A DNA stretch of 64,000 nucleotides from Eshraghiella sp964441705 (GCA_964441705.1 CAYTWF010000001.1:1-64000), one strand, 5' to 3'. Shown: positions 53,116 to 62,634, counted from the stretch's first letter. Made by a program: numbers and translations. The notes: a model not told the origin generated them from the letters alone.

Positions 53116-53472
53116 ATGGATTATATATTGGCATTTGTAGTGGGTGGTGCAATATGCGCCGTCGTGCAGATTTTAATGGAGAAAACCAAGCTTATGCCGG
53201 GAAGAATAATGGTTCTTCTTGTGTGCGGCGGCTCAGTGTTAAGTGCAGTTGGATTGTATGAACCCTTTGCCAAATGGGCGGGTGCAGGAGCCAGCGTTCC
53301 ATTGCTGGGATTTGGCAATGTGCTGTTTAAGGGTGTGAAGGAAGCCGTGGATATGGAGGGCTTTCTCGGTATTTTTCTTGGGGGCTTTAAGGCTGGAGCA
53401 GCAGGAATTGCAGGTGCACTTATCTTCGGATATATAGCTTCTCTGATTGTCAATCCAAGGATGAAAAAATAA
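53116..53472 (+). CDS. spoVAE: Stage V sporulation protein AE
   Basis: This 118-residue membrane protein has about three helices and the family pattern AFVVGGAICAVVQILMEKTKLMPGRIMV and LGGFKAGAAGIAGALIFGYIASL. It is part of the SpoVA channel for dipicolinate in the spore inner membrane. It has AGGAGG before the start and sits directly after spoVAD, as in other clostridia. Confidence 0.93.
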   Translation: MDYILAFVVGGAICAVVQILMEKTKLMPGRIMVLLVCGGSVLSAVGLYEPFAKWAGAGASVPLLGFGNVLFKGVKEAVDMEGFLGIFLGGFKAGAAGIAGALIFGYIASLIVNPRMKK

Positions 53473-53592
53473 TGAATCAATAAGTTAAAATAATACTGGA
53501 AATACAGAGGATTTTGTAGTACCATTAAGGGAAATACGAGGCTGTCAGGTCTGTCAGGAGCTGGTACAGCCATTATGAAAGGAAGTATTCCC

Positions 53593-54618
53593 ATGGAAAA
53601 AAAGAACATTGATTGGGCTAACCTTGGATTCGGCTATGTTAAGACTGATAAGAGGTATGTATCCAATTACAAAAACGGAGCATGGGATGAAGGAACACTT
53701 ACTGATGATGATAAGGTTGTAATCAGCGAATGTGCCGGAGTTTTACAGTATGCTCAGACAGTATTTGAAGGACTTAAGGCTTACACAACTGAGAAGGGAC
53801 AGATTGTTATTTTTAGACCTGACCTTAATGCTGAACGTCTTGAACAGTCCGCATTAAGACTTGAGATGCCTGCATTCCCAAGAGACAGATTTATTCAGGC
53901 AGTTGAAGAGACAGTTAAGGCTAATGATGGGTATGTACCACCTTATGGTTCAGGTGCAACCTTATACATTCGTCCATATATGTTCGGTTCTAACCCTGTT
54001 ATTGGTGTTAAGCCGGCAGATGAGTACCAGTTCAGAGTATTCACAACCCCTGTTGGACCATATTTCAAGGGTGGAGCAAAGCCTATTACTATTAAGGTAT
54101 CAGACTTTGACCGTGCAGCACCTCATGGAACAGGTCATATCAAGGCAGGACTTAATTATGCAATGAGTCTCCATGCAATTGTAACAGCTCATGCTGAGGG
54201 ATATGACGAGAATCTTTACCTTGACCCTGCTACAAGAACTAAGGTTGAGGAGACAGGCGGAGCTAATTTCTTATTTGTTGACAAAGACAATACAATCGTT
54301 GTTCCAAAGTCTTCAAGTATTCTTCCTTCAATTACACGTCGTTCACTTGTACATGTTGCTAAGGAATATCTTGGACTTAAGGTTGAAGAGAGAGAAGTCC
54401 TTTTAAGCGAGCTTAAGGATTTTGCAGAGGCAGGTCTTTGTGGTACAGCAGCAGTTATCTCCCCAGTAGGCAAGATTGTTGACCATGGCAAGGAGATATG
54501 CTTCCCAAGTGGCATGACACAGATGGGACCTACCATTAAGAAGCTTTATGAGACATTAACCGGAATCCAGATGGGCAGACTTGAAGCACCGGAAGGATGG
54601 ATAAGAGTAATAGAATAA
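53593..54618 (+). CDS. ilvE: Branched-chain amino acid aminotransferase
   Basis: This 341-residue fold-type IV PLP enzyme has the PLP lysine in HIKAGLNYAMSL and the segments VFEGLKAY, YIRPYMFGSNP, VEETGGANFLFV and SSSILPSITRRSLV. It interconverts branched-chain amino acids and 2-oxo acids. The start at 53593 (MEKKNIDW) has AAGGAAG nine bases upstream; an ATG at 53575 overlaps that site. It may supply or drain the same 2-oxo acids used by the LeuA fusion at 34782. Confidence 0.94.
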   Translation: MEKKNIDWANLGFGYVKTDKRYVSNYKNGAWDEGTLTDDDKVVISECAGVLQYAQTVFEGLKAYTTEKGQIVIFRPDLNAERLEQSALRLEMPAFPRDRFIQAVEETVKANDGYVPPYGSGATLYIRPYMFGSNPVIGVKPADEYQFRVFTTPVGPYFKGGAKPITIKVSDFDRAAPHGTGHIKAGLNYAMSLHAIVTAHAEGYDENLYLDPATRTKVEETGGANFLFVDKDNTIVVPKSSSILPSITRRSLVHVAKEYLGLKVEEREVLLSELKDFAEAGLCGTAAVISPVGKIVDHGKEICFPSGMTQMGPTIKKLYETLTGIQMGRLEAPEGWIRVIE

Positions 54619-54637
54619 TTGGCAAGGAGTGTTATAT

Positions 54638-54865
54638 ATGATTAACCCAGCTAGCCTGTTCAAAATCAAGTCCTCCTGGGACAGATTTACAGCCAATCAC
54701 CCAAAGTTTCCTGCATTTGTCCAGGCAGCTTCAGCCGGTATGGTTGCGGAGGATTCCATTATTGATATAACCATAACGGGACCCGATGGCAGAAAGATTG
54801 GTACTAATGTTAAGCTTACCCAGTCAGACATGGAGCTTTTTGAACAGCTTAAGAATATGAAATAG
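54638..54865 (+). CDS. 75-residue conserved-looking hypothetical protein
   Basis: This small soluble protein reads MINPASLFKIKSSWDRFTAN at its start, contains a beta-type segment around SIIDITITGPDGRKIGTNVK and ends in a helix. CAAGGAGTG precedes the ATG. It follows ilvE by 19 bases on the same transcript and is closed by a terminator. No function is recognised. Confidence 0.75.
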   Translation: MINPASLFKIKSSWDRFTANHPKFPAFVQAASAGMVAEDSIIDITITGPDGRKIGTNVKLTQSDMELFEQLKNMK

Positions 54866-54881
54866 TTACATTGTAATTAAT

Positions 54882-54924
54882 AATCACCAGCAGCACATGA
54901 AAGTGTGAGGCTGGTGATTTTTTT
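54882..54924 (+). terminator. Terminator of ilvE unit
   Basis: AATCACCAGC and GCTGGTGATT form a 10-bp stem followed by a run of T. Confidence 0.9.
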
Positions 54925-55025
54925 CATAATAACATTGGTGTCTGTATCACAGCACTTTGATTTGCTATGATATCCTATATGCTGCCAGAGCATATAAGAT
55001 GTTTGATAGAGGACTTTTCAGATAT

Positions 55026-55055
55026 GCTGTAAAATTTTACGTTGAATTTTACAGC
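55026..55055. promoter_or_regulatory. Toxin-antitoxin operator (inverted repeat)
   Basis: GCTGTAAAATT and AATTTTACAGC are perfect 11-bp inverted repeats 8 bases apart. They overlap the -35 box of the promoter below, as expected for autorepression by the antitoxin complex. Confidence 0.7.
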
Positions 55056-55070
55056 TGTTTTGGATATAAT
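55042..55070 (+). promoter_or_regulatory. Toxin-antitoxin promoter
   Basis: TTGAAT (55042-55047), 17 bases and TATAAT (55065-55070) give a transcript start near 55077, about 40 bases before the antitoxin ATG. Confidence 0.7.
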
Positions 55071-55118
55071 ATAAGTGTAAGAGTGAAAAAAGCATATCGA
55101 AGAAAGGAAACATATACC

Positions 55119-55367
55119 ATGTCGAATATATTACCGGTATCAGATTTGAGAAACTACAATGAGGTATTAAAGAGTTGTCAGGCTGGAGAACCTGTATTTC
55201 TGACAAAGAACGGAAGAGGAAAATTCGTTGTAATGGATATTACAGACTATGAGAGAGAAAAATCAGAAAAAAAATTGCTTATGAAATTGCAGGAAGCAGA
55301 GGATGCGGTAAAGGAAGAAAGCGCATGGCTGAGCATGGATGAATTAAAAAAATCTGTTGGGGTATAG
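55119..55367 (+). CDS. Phd/YefM-type antitoxin
   Basis: This 82-residue protein has the Phd/YefM N-terminal DNA-binding fold (ILPVSDLRNYNEVLKSCQAGEPVFLTKNGRGKFVVMDITDYE) and an acidic C-terminal tail that would wrap the toxin. AAAGGAAA precedes the ATG. The frame is open upstream to 54957, but the region covers the promoter and operator, so the short form is right. It is followed three bases later by the toxin. Confidence 0.92.
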   Translation: MSNILPVSDLRNYNEVLKSCQAGEPVFLTKNGRGKFVVMDITDYEREKSEKKLLMKLQEAEDAVKEESAWLSMDELKKSVGV

Positions 55368-55370
55368 ACT

Positions 55371-55670
55371 ATGATGAAATTGCGTATTAATCCCCTTGTT
55401 GTGGAAGATTTAAAAGGAATAAAAGAGTATATAGCTGAAGACAATGAGAATATGGCTATAAAGACAATACAGGATATCTATTTTAGTTTTGAGCAAATAC
55501 AGGAATTTCCATATTTAGGTTCAGATTTATCTAAGCGGGTAAGCTTTAGGACAGATTACAAATATATGATTTGCGGAAATTATGTTGTATTATATAAAAT
55601 CAGAAAAGAAACTGTTGAGATATACAGAATAGTTAATCGGTATCAGGATATTACACAGATATTTTATTAG
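55371..55670 (+). CDS. RelE/ParE-type toxin
   Basis: This 99-residue protein has the ParE/RelE superfamily pattern: N-terminal strand MKLRINPLVVEDLKGIKEYIAED, helix pair IKTIQDIYFSFEQIQEFP, and C-terminal strands YKYMICGNYVVLYKIRKETVEIYRIVNRYQD. Its target (gyrase or ribosome) cannot be told from the sequence. A second ATG codon directly after the first is an alternative start. Confidence 0.9.
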   Translation: MMKLRINPLVVEDLKGIKEYIAEDNENMAIKTIQDIYFSFEQIQEFPYLGSDLSKRVSFRTDYKYMICGNYVVLYKIRKETVEIYRIVNRYQDITQIFY

Positions 55671-55688
55671 AATTTAGAAATTAAAATA

Positions 55689-55731
55689 GATAAGAATAGC
55701 CAGACTGCTTGCGAGTCTGGCTATCCTTATC
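55689..55731. terminator. Bidirectional terminator
   Basis: GATAAGAATAGCCAGACT and AGTCTGGCTATCCTTATC pair over 18 bases with one mismatch between the toxin and the convergent PBP gene. Confidence 0.8.
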
Positions 55732-55751
55732 TGTTGAGGTGCTGCCTGTCC

Positions 55752-58277
55752 TTAATGGTGCTGTGTGCACTGGTCCTTTAGCATCTCATCCGTTATTGCA
55801 TATTCATAATCCTCTATAGTGTAGGCCTCAAGGTCTATTCCCAACAGAGACTTGCGAATTCTGATAACCGTCTCCTTGGCAGCTTCAGGACAATTGTCCC
55901 CCGCAACCTTGCCTGAGCTTGTACACATTGTAACCTTCATATGAACATTACAAGGAGTAGTAGGCTCTGTACCTGATTCAAAGTACTCTGAAATAACCCT
56001 GCTTCCTCTAGGGTCGCTGTCACATAGACCATCAACAGCAAGAAGCCCTGAATCCTTGCAGATGTCAACCTTGACAATATTACCGGGAGCTGGAGCCTCT
56101 TTGCATACAAGTCCCTCATTGGCCTTGGTTAGAACCGCATTCCATACATCTATATATCCAACACTTCTGCTGGTATCAAATTCCTTGTTATTGTCATAGC
56201 CAGCCCATATACCGGCGGTGTAGTTAGAGGTATAACCGATAACCCACTTATCATTGTTGTTCTGTGTAGTACCTGACTTGGCAGACACGAACATTCCGCT
56301 GTAGTTAAGACCCGCCAAAGTACCGGAGGTAGTTACAGAGTGAAGTGCTTCACCCATAAGCCATGCAGTAGATTCTTTAAGAACCTGTGTAGACTGGACA
56401 GCCTCGTTGTCAAGAATAACATTGCCATCATGGTCCAGAACCTTGGTATACAGCTTAGGTTCAACGTACTGACCACCATTGGCAAAGGTAGTATATGCAG
56501 CAGTCATTTCGTAATTAGTAACACTACAGGTACCAAGAGCTATAGGAAGATAAGCATCATTATCAGTAAGTGTGCTTATACCATAATTCTTAAGGTATGT
56601 TATACCTGTAGATATTCCGATATCCGCAAGTGTCTTGACAGCCGGAATATTACGGGATTCAGCAAGCGCCTGTCGAAGAGTAACGTAGCCCTTATACAGC
56701 TTATCATTGTTCTTGATGACCTGACCATTATCGTAAGCATATGGCGTATCGTCAATAACAGTTCCAAGGGTATATCCGCAGGTATCAATTGCAGGTGCAT
56801 ATACAAGGAGTGGCTTAATTGTTGAACCTGCCTGCCTTTCAGAGCTTGTGGCTCTGTTAAGAACCAGACTTTCCGTCTTATCTCCACGACCACCAATAAT
56901 TACACGTACGTTGCCTGTAGTATTCTCAATTACCACAAGTGAGCACTGTGGCTCTGCCGTATAGGTTATGGATTCTGTCTTATCTACCATAGTACTTCCG
57001 GAGGCTTCAAGAGTATAATTCTCAAATTCTGTTATATACTGACCGGCCTCCTCAGTGGTATCAAACAGCAGGTCACTTGAAGAGCCATAGGTCTGCTGAA
57101 GGTATTTAAGAAAATCCGACTCAGTATAGCTTGTAAGCGTTCCGGCAGAATCCTTTGCCTGAAAACGAAGGGTAACGGAATATTCAAGGTATCCATTCCA
57201 CATGTTAGGGTCATTAACTACATGTTCAGCATAATCCTGCAGTGCTGAATCCTCACAGGAATAGATGGAAAGACCGCCTCTGTATACCAGATTGTAGGCC
57301 TGCGTGTAGGAATAGCCCTTCTCAGTCATCAGGTCTTCCATTATCTCCTGAATAAGTGCATCTGTATAATAGGAATAAGCAGTAGATGAGGTAGTGGAGT
57401 TGTTAATGTTGGTAATACGCTCGTATACATCATCATTAATTGCTTCATCATATTCACTCTGATTAATCATACCCTGTTCAAGCATACCATCCAGAACCAG
57501 CTTTCGTCTTGATTTGTTATGCTCAGGATATCTGATAGGATTGTAGTAGGATGGATTCTGTGTTATTGCAGCAATTACCGCACATTCTGAAAGAGTGAGC
57601 TCAGATACATCCTTATTAAAATAATTATGGGCAGCCGATTGTACACCAAGGTTATTGTTACCAAGGTTAATTGTGTTAAGGTAGTTGCCAAGAATCTGCT
57701 CCTTGTCAGCTATTTTCTCCAGCTTGACAGCGAGGTACTGCTCCTGAATCTTACGCTTAACTCTGTCTCCAAGACTGTCCTCATTCTCAACAGAGAAAAC
57801 ACTGTTCTTTATAAGCTGCTGGGTAATTGTACTTGCACCTTGGGTAAATCTGAAATTATTGGTAATACCAATATATGCGGCTCTGATAATACCCTTGGCA
57901 TCAATACCATTATGCTCGTAGAATCTTTCATCCTCAATTGCCACAAAGGCATCCTTAAGATTCTGTGGTACCTCGTCAATGGTCACTGATATACGGTTGG
58001 CACCAGAGGCAACAAGGGTCTCAGTCTGAATGTTGTTGCAGTCATACACAGTAGTCTTGTACTGGGAAGGTGTAACATCATCAAGGGTAACAACCGGAGC
58101 AGTTTCAATTATTCCATTAATGGCACCGGCACCCATGCAGGTCAGGGTTATACCACCGAATACAACAACAGTAATAAATCCCTTAAAAATATATGCAAGA
58201 GCCTTTGTTTTGTTTTTATTTTTATGTGAAGCTATCTCACGCTGACGTTTCTTAATTCCGTCGCTGCTGTAATTCAT
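55752..58277 (-). CDS. Class A penicillin-binding protein (PBP1A-like)
   Basis: This 841-residue bifunctional cell-wall enzyme has one N-terminal membrane helix (~30-52), a transglycosylase domain (EDERFYEHNGIDAKG with catalytic Glu, QGASTITQQLIKN) and a transpeptidase domain with SxxK in AGSTIKP, SRN, and KSGTTQ. The Cys-rich C-terminus (KDSGLLAVDGLCDSD, CTSSGKVAGDNCPE) resembles other clostridial PBP1 tails. The ATG at 58277 has AGGAGG upstream; the frame stays open for 39 further codons without a site. Confidence 0.93.
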   Translation of the reverse strand: MNYSSDGIKKRQREIASHKNKNKTKALAYIFKGFITVVVFGGITLTCMGAGAINGIIETAPVVTLDDVTPSQYKTTVYDCNNIQTETLVASGANRISVTIDEVPQNLKDAFVAIEDERFYEHNGIDAKGIIRAAYIGITNNFRFTQGASTITQQLIKNSVFSVENEDSLGDRVKRKIQEQYLAVKLEKIADKEQILGNYLNTINLGNNNLGVQSAAHNYFNKDVSELTLSECAVIAAITQNPSYYNPIRYPEHNKSRRKLVLDGMLEQGMINQSEYDEAINDDVYERITNINNSTTSSTAYSYYTDALIQEIMEDLMTEKGYSYTQAYNLVYRGGLSIYSCEDSALQDYAEHVVNDPNMWNGYLEYSVTLRFQAKDSAGTLTSYTESDFLKYLQQTYGSSSDLLFDTTEEAGQYITEFENYTLEASGSTMVDKTESITYTAEPQCSLVVIENTTGNVRVIIGGRGDKTESLVLNRATSSERQAGSTIKPLLVYAPAIDTCGYTLGTVIDDTPYAYDNGQVIKNNDKLYKGYVTLRQALAESRNIPAVKTLADIGISTGITYLKNYGISTLTDNDAYLPIALGTCSVTNYEMTAAYTTFANGGQYVEPKLYTKVLDHDGNVILDNEAVQSTQVLKESTAWLMGEALHSVTTSGTLAGLNYSGMFVSAKSGTTQNNNDKWVIGYTSNYTAGIWAGYDNNKEFDTSRSVGYIDVWNAVLTKANEGLVCKEAPAPGNIVKVDICKDSGLLAVDGLCDSDPRGSRVISEYFESGTEPTTPCNVHMKVTMCTSSGKVAGDNCPEAAKETVIRIRKSLLGIDLEAYTIEDYEYAITDEMLKDQCTQHH

Positions 58278-58419
58278 ATGACGCCTCCTGTTTATGCGAT
58301 TAGTCCATATAAGTATAACAAATAATATCTCAGAAATAAAGAAAAAAACATAAATGTAATATTTGCTTAACAATCTCATAAAAAGTATAAACAAAAAATT
58401 CCAATTTCAGACATTGGTA

Positions 58420-58428
58420 TGTTACAAT
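58420..58428 (+). promoter_or_regulatory. Extended -10 promoter of yigZ gene
   Basis: TG-T-TACAAT (58420-58428) forms an extended -10 element 22 bases before the start codon; the -35 region is poor. Confidence 0.4.
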
Positions 58429-58450
58429 AATCAAAAGTGGAGGATGCACC

Positions 58451-59086
58451 ATGGAAGAATATATAATAATAGATAATGGTGGAGACGGACTGTATGAAGA
58501 GAAAAAATCCCGTTTTCTTGCCAGAACATATACAATTGCAGACGAGGGTGAGGCAACAGGATATATAGAGGCTGCCAGAAAGCAGTATTGGGATGCCAGG
58601 CATAACTGCTATGCCTATGTTCTTGGAGATAATAATGAGATAATGAGATTTTCCGATGATGGAGAACCCTCTGGAACTGCGGGAAAGCCTATTCTGGAGG
58701 TGATTACAGGCTGTAATCTTCGTAACTGCCTGATAATTGTTACAAGATATTTTGGCGGAACACTCCTTGGAACAGGTGGACTGGTCAGGGCATACACTAA
58801 GGCATCGAAGGATGCATTGGCGGCCAGCAGTCTTTTGCAGTGCATACCTGGTATGGGCGCGCACATACTTACAGATTATAATGGAATAGGCAAAATACAA
58901 TATATTGCAGCACTGTGTCAGGCAGTAATAACAGATACAGTGTATACGGACTGCGTTGAGCTTGATATAGAAGCAAGAGAGAAGGATTATTGTGAGCTTG
59001 TTAAGAAAATAACAGAGAGTACTAATGGAAAGGCTGTATTCACTAATGAACACAGCCTTCCGGTTAAGCTTCCTTATTCGATTTAG
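58451..59086 (+). CDS. YigZ/IMPACT family protein
   Basis: This 211-residue protein has the IMPACT N-terminal domain (EEKKSRFLARTYTI, ARHNCYAYVLGD, FSDDGEPSGTAGKPILEVI, YFGGTLLGTGGLVRAYTKA) and a C-terminal DUF1949-like domain. It may act in translation or protein turnover; the biochemical role in bacteria is unsettled. Its last 23 bases overlap those of the convergent PAP2 gene. Confidence 0.92.
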   Translation: MEEYIIIDNGGDGLYEEKKSRFLARTYTIADEGEATGYIEAARKQYWDARHNCYAYVLGDNNEIMRFSDDGEPSGTAGKPILEVITGCNLRNCLIIVTRYFGGTLLGTGGLVRAYTKASKDALAASSLLQCIPGMGAHILTDYNGIGKIQYIAALCQAVITDTVYTDCVELDIEAREKDYCELVKKITESTNGKAVFTNEHSLPVKLPYSI

Positions 59087-59975
59087 AACCAGAGAAAAAA
59101 CGTCTGATTATCAGTGGGTACAATCCAATTACCCATAGAACAAGAACAGCATATCTTATTATACTTACAACAATACCCTCACCAAATACTGCCTTAATGC
59201 CTTCCTTTAAAGCCAAGGCGATTCCAAGTCCTATAATGAATTTGACAATTTGAATTCCTATGTTAGGAGAGGCTTTAGGGTCGAACTTAATGTAGGAGGT
59301 CTCAATATACCAGCCAATACCAAAGCCAATTCCCGCACCTGCCGCCTTGAAGCAGTCCATTGTAAGAGCAGGAGTGGAAAGCCCGGCAGATACAACATAT
59401 GCGCAATAGCCAATGAGAGCGGCAGAGATTACCTCTATGGCAATTGCAATGCCTGTCCTTTTGGCAGCATTTATTTTGACCCTGTCATATATCAGGCTTA
59501 CAAGAACTGACGTGGTAATCGTAATGGCAAATGACACACCAACATCGGCAGGCGTATGACATCCAAGATACATTCTTGAGAAAATAACAAGGACAATAAT
59601 TATTGCAGCTGCAATAGATGTCCAAGTCTTTTTAATGTGAAAAGCAAGAGAGCTGAAAAGACCGGTAACTCCCTGAGTATGTCCACTTGGAAAGGAATAG
59701 CCTGTGGCACCTGCTTTTGCTGCTTCAACAGGATACAGACGGCTGTCACGAACCCATGGACGCTCAATCCTGCAGGCTACCTTAAGTCCTTGAACCAGAA
59801 GACCTGATATAAAATAAGTAAACCCCAATTTATAAGCCAGTTTTTTGTTAAGGCACCAGTAGGCTATACATAGTGACGCTATAATGATTATGTCGCTTCC
59901 CAGATATGTTACACAGGACATAACAGCGTCAAGAAAGGGCTGTCTGATTGATTGCAGCCAGTATAAAAAATTCAT
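59064..59975 (-). CDS. PAP2-family membrane phosphatase
   Basis: This 303-residue membrane protein has about eight helices. PAP2 motifs are KVACRIERPW (motif 1), YSFPSGHTQG (motif 2) and SRMYLGCHTPADV (motif 3). It likely removes phosphate from a lipid such as phosphatidate or undecaprenyl diphosphate on the outer face. AAAGGTG precedes its start. Its end overlaps yigZ on the other strand, so the pair may influence each other by antisense transcription. Confidence 0.9.
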   Translation of the reverse strand: MNFLYWLQSIRQPFLDAVMSCVTYLGSDIIIIASLCIAYWCLNKKLAYKLGFTYFISGLLVQGLKVACRIERPWVRDSRLYPVEAAKAGATGYSFPSGHTQGVTGLFSSLAFHIKKTWTSIAAAIIIVLVIFSRMYLGCHTPADVGVSFAITITTSVLVSLIYDRVKINAAKRTGIAIAIEVISAALIGYCAYVVSAGLSTPALTMDCFKAAGAGIGFGIGWYIETSYIKFDPKASPNIGIQIVKFIIGLGIALALKEGIKAVFGEGIVVSIIRYAVLVLWVIGLYPLIIRRFFSGSKSNKEA

Positions 59976-60093
59976 ATTTAATCACACCTTTACATTAATA
60001 TATGTAGATTTTATACTAATTAATTATGTACGTCTACAGTTTTTTGAAGTATAATTGAATCAGGATAAAATATTAAGATACGGAGGCGGGAAC

Positions 60094-61698
60094 ATGAGAT
60101 TATCTTTTTTAGGAGCAGACCATGAGGTAACCGGAAGCTGTCACATTATTAACGCGTGCGGTAAGTATATTCTTATTGATTGTGGTATGGAGCAGGGACA
60201 GGATGCAGACGAGCAGCAGCGTATGCCAGACAACATATCGGATATTGATTATGTTTTTCTTACACATGCACATATTGACCATTCAGGAATGGTGCCATAT
60301 CTGTATGCAAGAGGCTTTAGGGGAACTGTATATGCAACAGATGCCACAGCGGATTTGTGCAGAATAATGCTTAGAGATTCAGCACATATTCAGCAGACTG
60401 AGGCTGAGTGGAAGAGCAGGAAGGCTATAAGAGCCGGACGCCCTGAGGTTGAACCAATGTATCGAATTAATGATGCAGATGGAGTAATGCGCCTGTTTCA
60501 GGGAGCTGCATATGATGTTAGATGGAATTTGTGCGAAGGAATTGATGTAAGATTTGCAGATGCAGGACACCTGCTTGGCTCTTCAAGTATTGAGCTGTGG
60601 ATAACAGAAGAGGGTGTTACGAAGAAAATAGTATTTTCAGGGGATATTGGTAATGTTAACAGACCTCTTATCAAGGACCCTCATTATATAGAAGATGCAG
60701 ATTATGTAGTTATGGAGTCTACCTATGGAGACAGGTTCCATGATACAGATGTAGATTATGTGCAGCAGCTTACTAATATATGCCAGACAACCTTTGACAA
60801 TGGTGGCAATGTGGTTATTCCGTCCTTTGCTGTTGGAAGAACTCAGGAGATGCTGTATTATTTTCGTAAGATTAAGCATGACCGACTTGTTAAGGGACAT
60901 GAAGGCTTTAAGGTGTACGTGGACAGTCCGCTGGCAGTAGAGGCAACTCAGGTGTTCTACAAGAATGAGAACGACTGCTTTGACGAGGATGCAGCTGCAC
61001 TGCTTTCGAAGGGAATTAATCCTATCAGATTCCCGGGACTTACTCTTTCGGTTACAAGTGATGAATCCAAAGCAATTAATTTTGATAATGAACCTAAGGT
61101 AATTATCTCCGCATCAGGTATGTGTGAGGCCGGACGAATCAGACACCACCTTAAGCACAACCTGTGGAGAAAAGACAGTACAGTAGTATTTGTTGGTTAT
61201 CAGGCAATTGGAACTCTGGGACGAACACTCCTTGACGGAGCAACAGAGGTTAAGCTGTTTGGTGAGACCATTGACGTTATGGCGAATGTGGTTAAGCTGG
61301 AGGGCGTCAGCGGTCATGCTGATAAGGCAGGACTTATTAAATGGGTAGAGGCCTTTAAGCAGAAGCCGTCAAAGGTATTCGTTGTACATGGTGAGGATTC
61401 TGTGTGTGATGAATTTGCAAAATGCCTGAAGGATGAGCATGGATTTGATACGATGGCACCGTACTCTGGAACAATATATGACCTGGCGGCTGACAGCTGT
61501 GTTGTGGAGGGCGTTCCGGTTAGAAAAGAGACTGTCCAGCGAACAGAACCATCTAAGGTATCTAATGTATTTGAGAGACTGCTGGCAGCAGGCAGAAGAT
61601 TGCTTACAGTTATTAAGCATAACGAAGGAGGCGCCAATAAGGACCTTGCAAGATTTGCTGACCAGATTAATTCAATGTGTGACAAGTGGGACAGATAG
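60094..61698 (+). CDS. MBL-fold beta-CASP RNA hydrolase
   Basis: This 534-residue protein is a metallo-beta-lactamase plus beta-CASP plus RMMBL-type enzyme of the CPSF/YSH1 group. The metal motif is LTHAHIDHSGMVPYL; others are FADAGHLLGSSSIEL, FSGDIGN, SFAVGRTQEMLYY, SASGMCEAGRIRHHL and GHADKAGL. It probably cleaves RNA. The start at 60094 has GGAGG upstream. A lone TATAAT at 60050 may serve as promoter. It is followed 11 bases later by a lipid kinase gene. Confidence 0.9.
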   Translation: MRLSFLGADHEVTGSCHIINACGKYILIDCGMEQGQDADEQQRMPDNISDIDYVFLTHAHIDHSGMVPYLYARGFRGTVYATDATADLCRIMLRDSAHIQQTEAEWKSRKAIRAGRPEVEPMYRINDADGVMRLFQGAAYDVRWNLCEGIDVRFADAGHLLGSSSIELWITEEGVTKKIVFSGDIGNVNRPLIKDPHYIEDADYVVMESTYGDRFHDTDVDYVQQLTNICQTTFDNGGNVVIPSFAVGRTQEMLYYFRKIKHDRLVKGHEGFKVYVDSPLAVEATQVFYKNENDCFDEDAAALLSKGINPIRFPGLTLSVTSDESKAINFDNEPKVIISASGMCEAGRIRHHLKHNLWRKDSTVVFVGYQAIGTLGRTLLDGATEVKLFGETIDVMANVVKLEGVSGHADKAGLIKWVEAFKQKPSKVFVVHGEDSVCDEFAKCLKDEHGFDTMAPYSGTIYDLAADSCVVEGVPVRKETVQRTEPSKVSNVFERLLAAGRRLLTVIKHNEGGANKDLARFADQINSMCDKWDR

Positions 61699-61709
61699 GA
61701 TAGTGGAGA

Positions 61710-62633
61710 ATGAAAAAGTTATTATTTATTTTTAATCCCCTTTCAGGAAAGGGATTAATTAAGAACCGTTTACTTGAGATTATTAATATTTTTACAAAAG
61801 CAGGCTTTGAGGTTACGGCTTACCCGACCCAGCACGCACTGGATGGATATGATAAGGTATGCGAAGCAGACGGGCTGTATGATATGATTGTGTGCAGCGG
61901 AGGCGATGGTACTCTTAATGAGGTAATATCAGCGGCCAAGACACACCGCAATTCAAGACCTAAGATAGGATATATTCCTGCAGGTTCAACTAATGATTTT
62001 GCAGGAAGCCTTGGAATTCCCAAGGATATGGTCAAGGCAGCCAGACAGATTGCAGATGGTGAGGTATTTCAGTGCGACTTAGGGAGAATGAATGGCAGGT
62101 ATTTTAATTATATTGCCGCCTTTGGTCTTTTTACGGAAGTATCTTACAAGACACCACAAAGCGCTAAGAATGTTCTGGGACACCAGGCATATATACTTGA
62201 GAGTCTTAGAAGCCTGTCCAAAATACAGACCTATGATATGACAGTAAGCTGCAATGATATGGAATTTTCCGGCAGATACATATACGGAATGGTTGCCAAT
62301 TCCCAGTCAGTTGGAGGATTTAAGGGAATAACAGGAAGAAATGTTAATATGAATGACGGACTTTTTGAGGTTGCCCTTGTGCGTGAGCCCAAGAATCCGT
62401 TGGAACTGCAGCAGGTTGTAGCGGGAATGTTTTCAAAGAATCAGGAAAGCCCAATGGTGGACAGATTCAAAACAGACAGGATTGTATTTGACAGCAGGGA
62501 TTCTGTTGCATGGACAATTGATGGAGAGAACGGTGACGAGCATCAGCACGTAGTAATAACTGTTGTACCTAAGGCGATAGACATAATTGTTCAGCCGGAG
62601 AAGCAACCGGAGAGCAGACATAGAGCAAGATAA
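61710..62633 (+). CDS. YegS/DagK-type lipid kinase
   Basis: This 307-residue kinase has FNPLSGKG at the start, CSGGDGTLNEVISA for nucleotide binding, PAGSTNDFAGSLG, and a C-terminal ending with IDGENGDEH. It should phosphorylate diacylglycerol or a similar lipid. It is more typical of the family than the copy at 48268. A hairpin closes the transcript. Confidence 0.92.
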   Translation: MKKLLFIFNPLSGKGLIKNRLLEIINIFTKAGFEVTAYPTQHALDGYDKVCEADGLYDMIVCSGGDGTLNEVISAAKTHRNSRPKIGYIPAGSTNDFAGSLGIPKDMVKAARQIADGEVFQCDLGRMNGRYFNYIAAFGLFTEVSYKTPQSAKNVLGHQAYILESLRSLSKIQTYDMTVSCNDMEFSGRYIYGMVANSQSVGGFKGITGRNVNMNDGLFEVALVREPKNPLELQQVVAGMFSKNQESPMVDRFKTDRIVFDSRDSVAWTIDGENGDEHQHVVITVVPKAIDIIVQPEKQPESRHRAR

Positions 62634-62634
62634 T

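Noticed and set aside
54957..55118. N-terminal extension of the antitoxin frame
   Set aside because: It covers the promoter and operator, and the Phd-like domain starts at 55119 with a good ribosome site.
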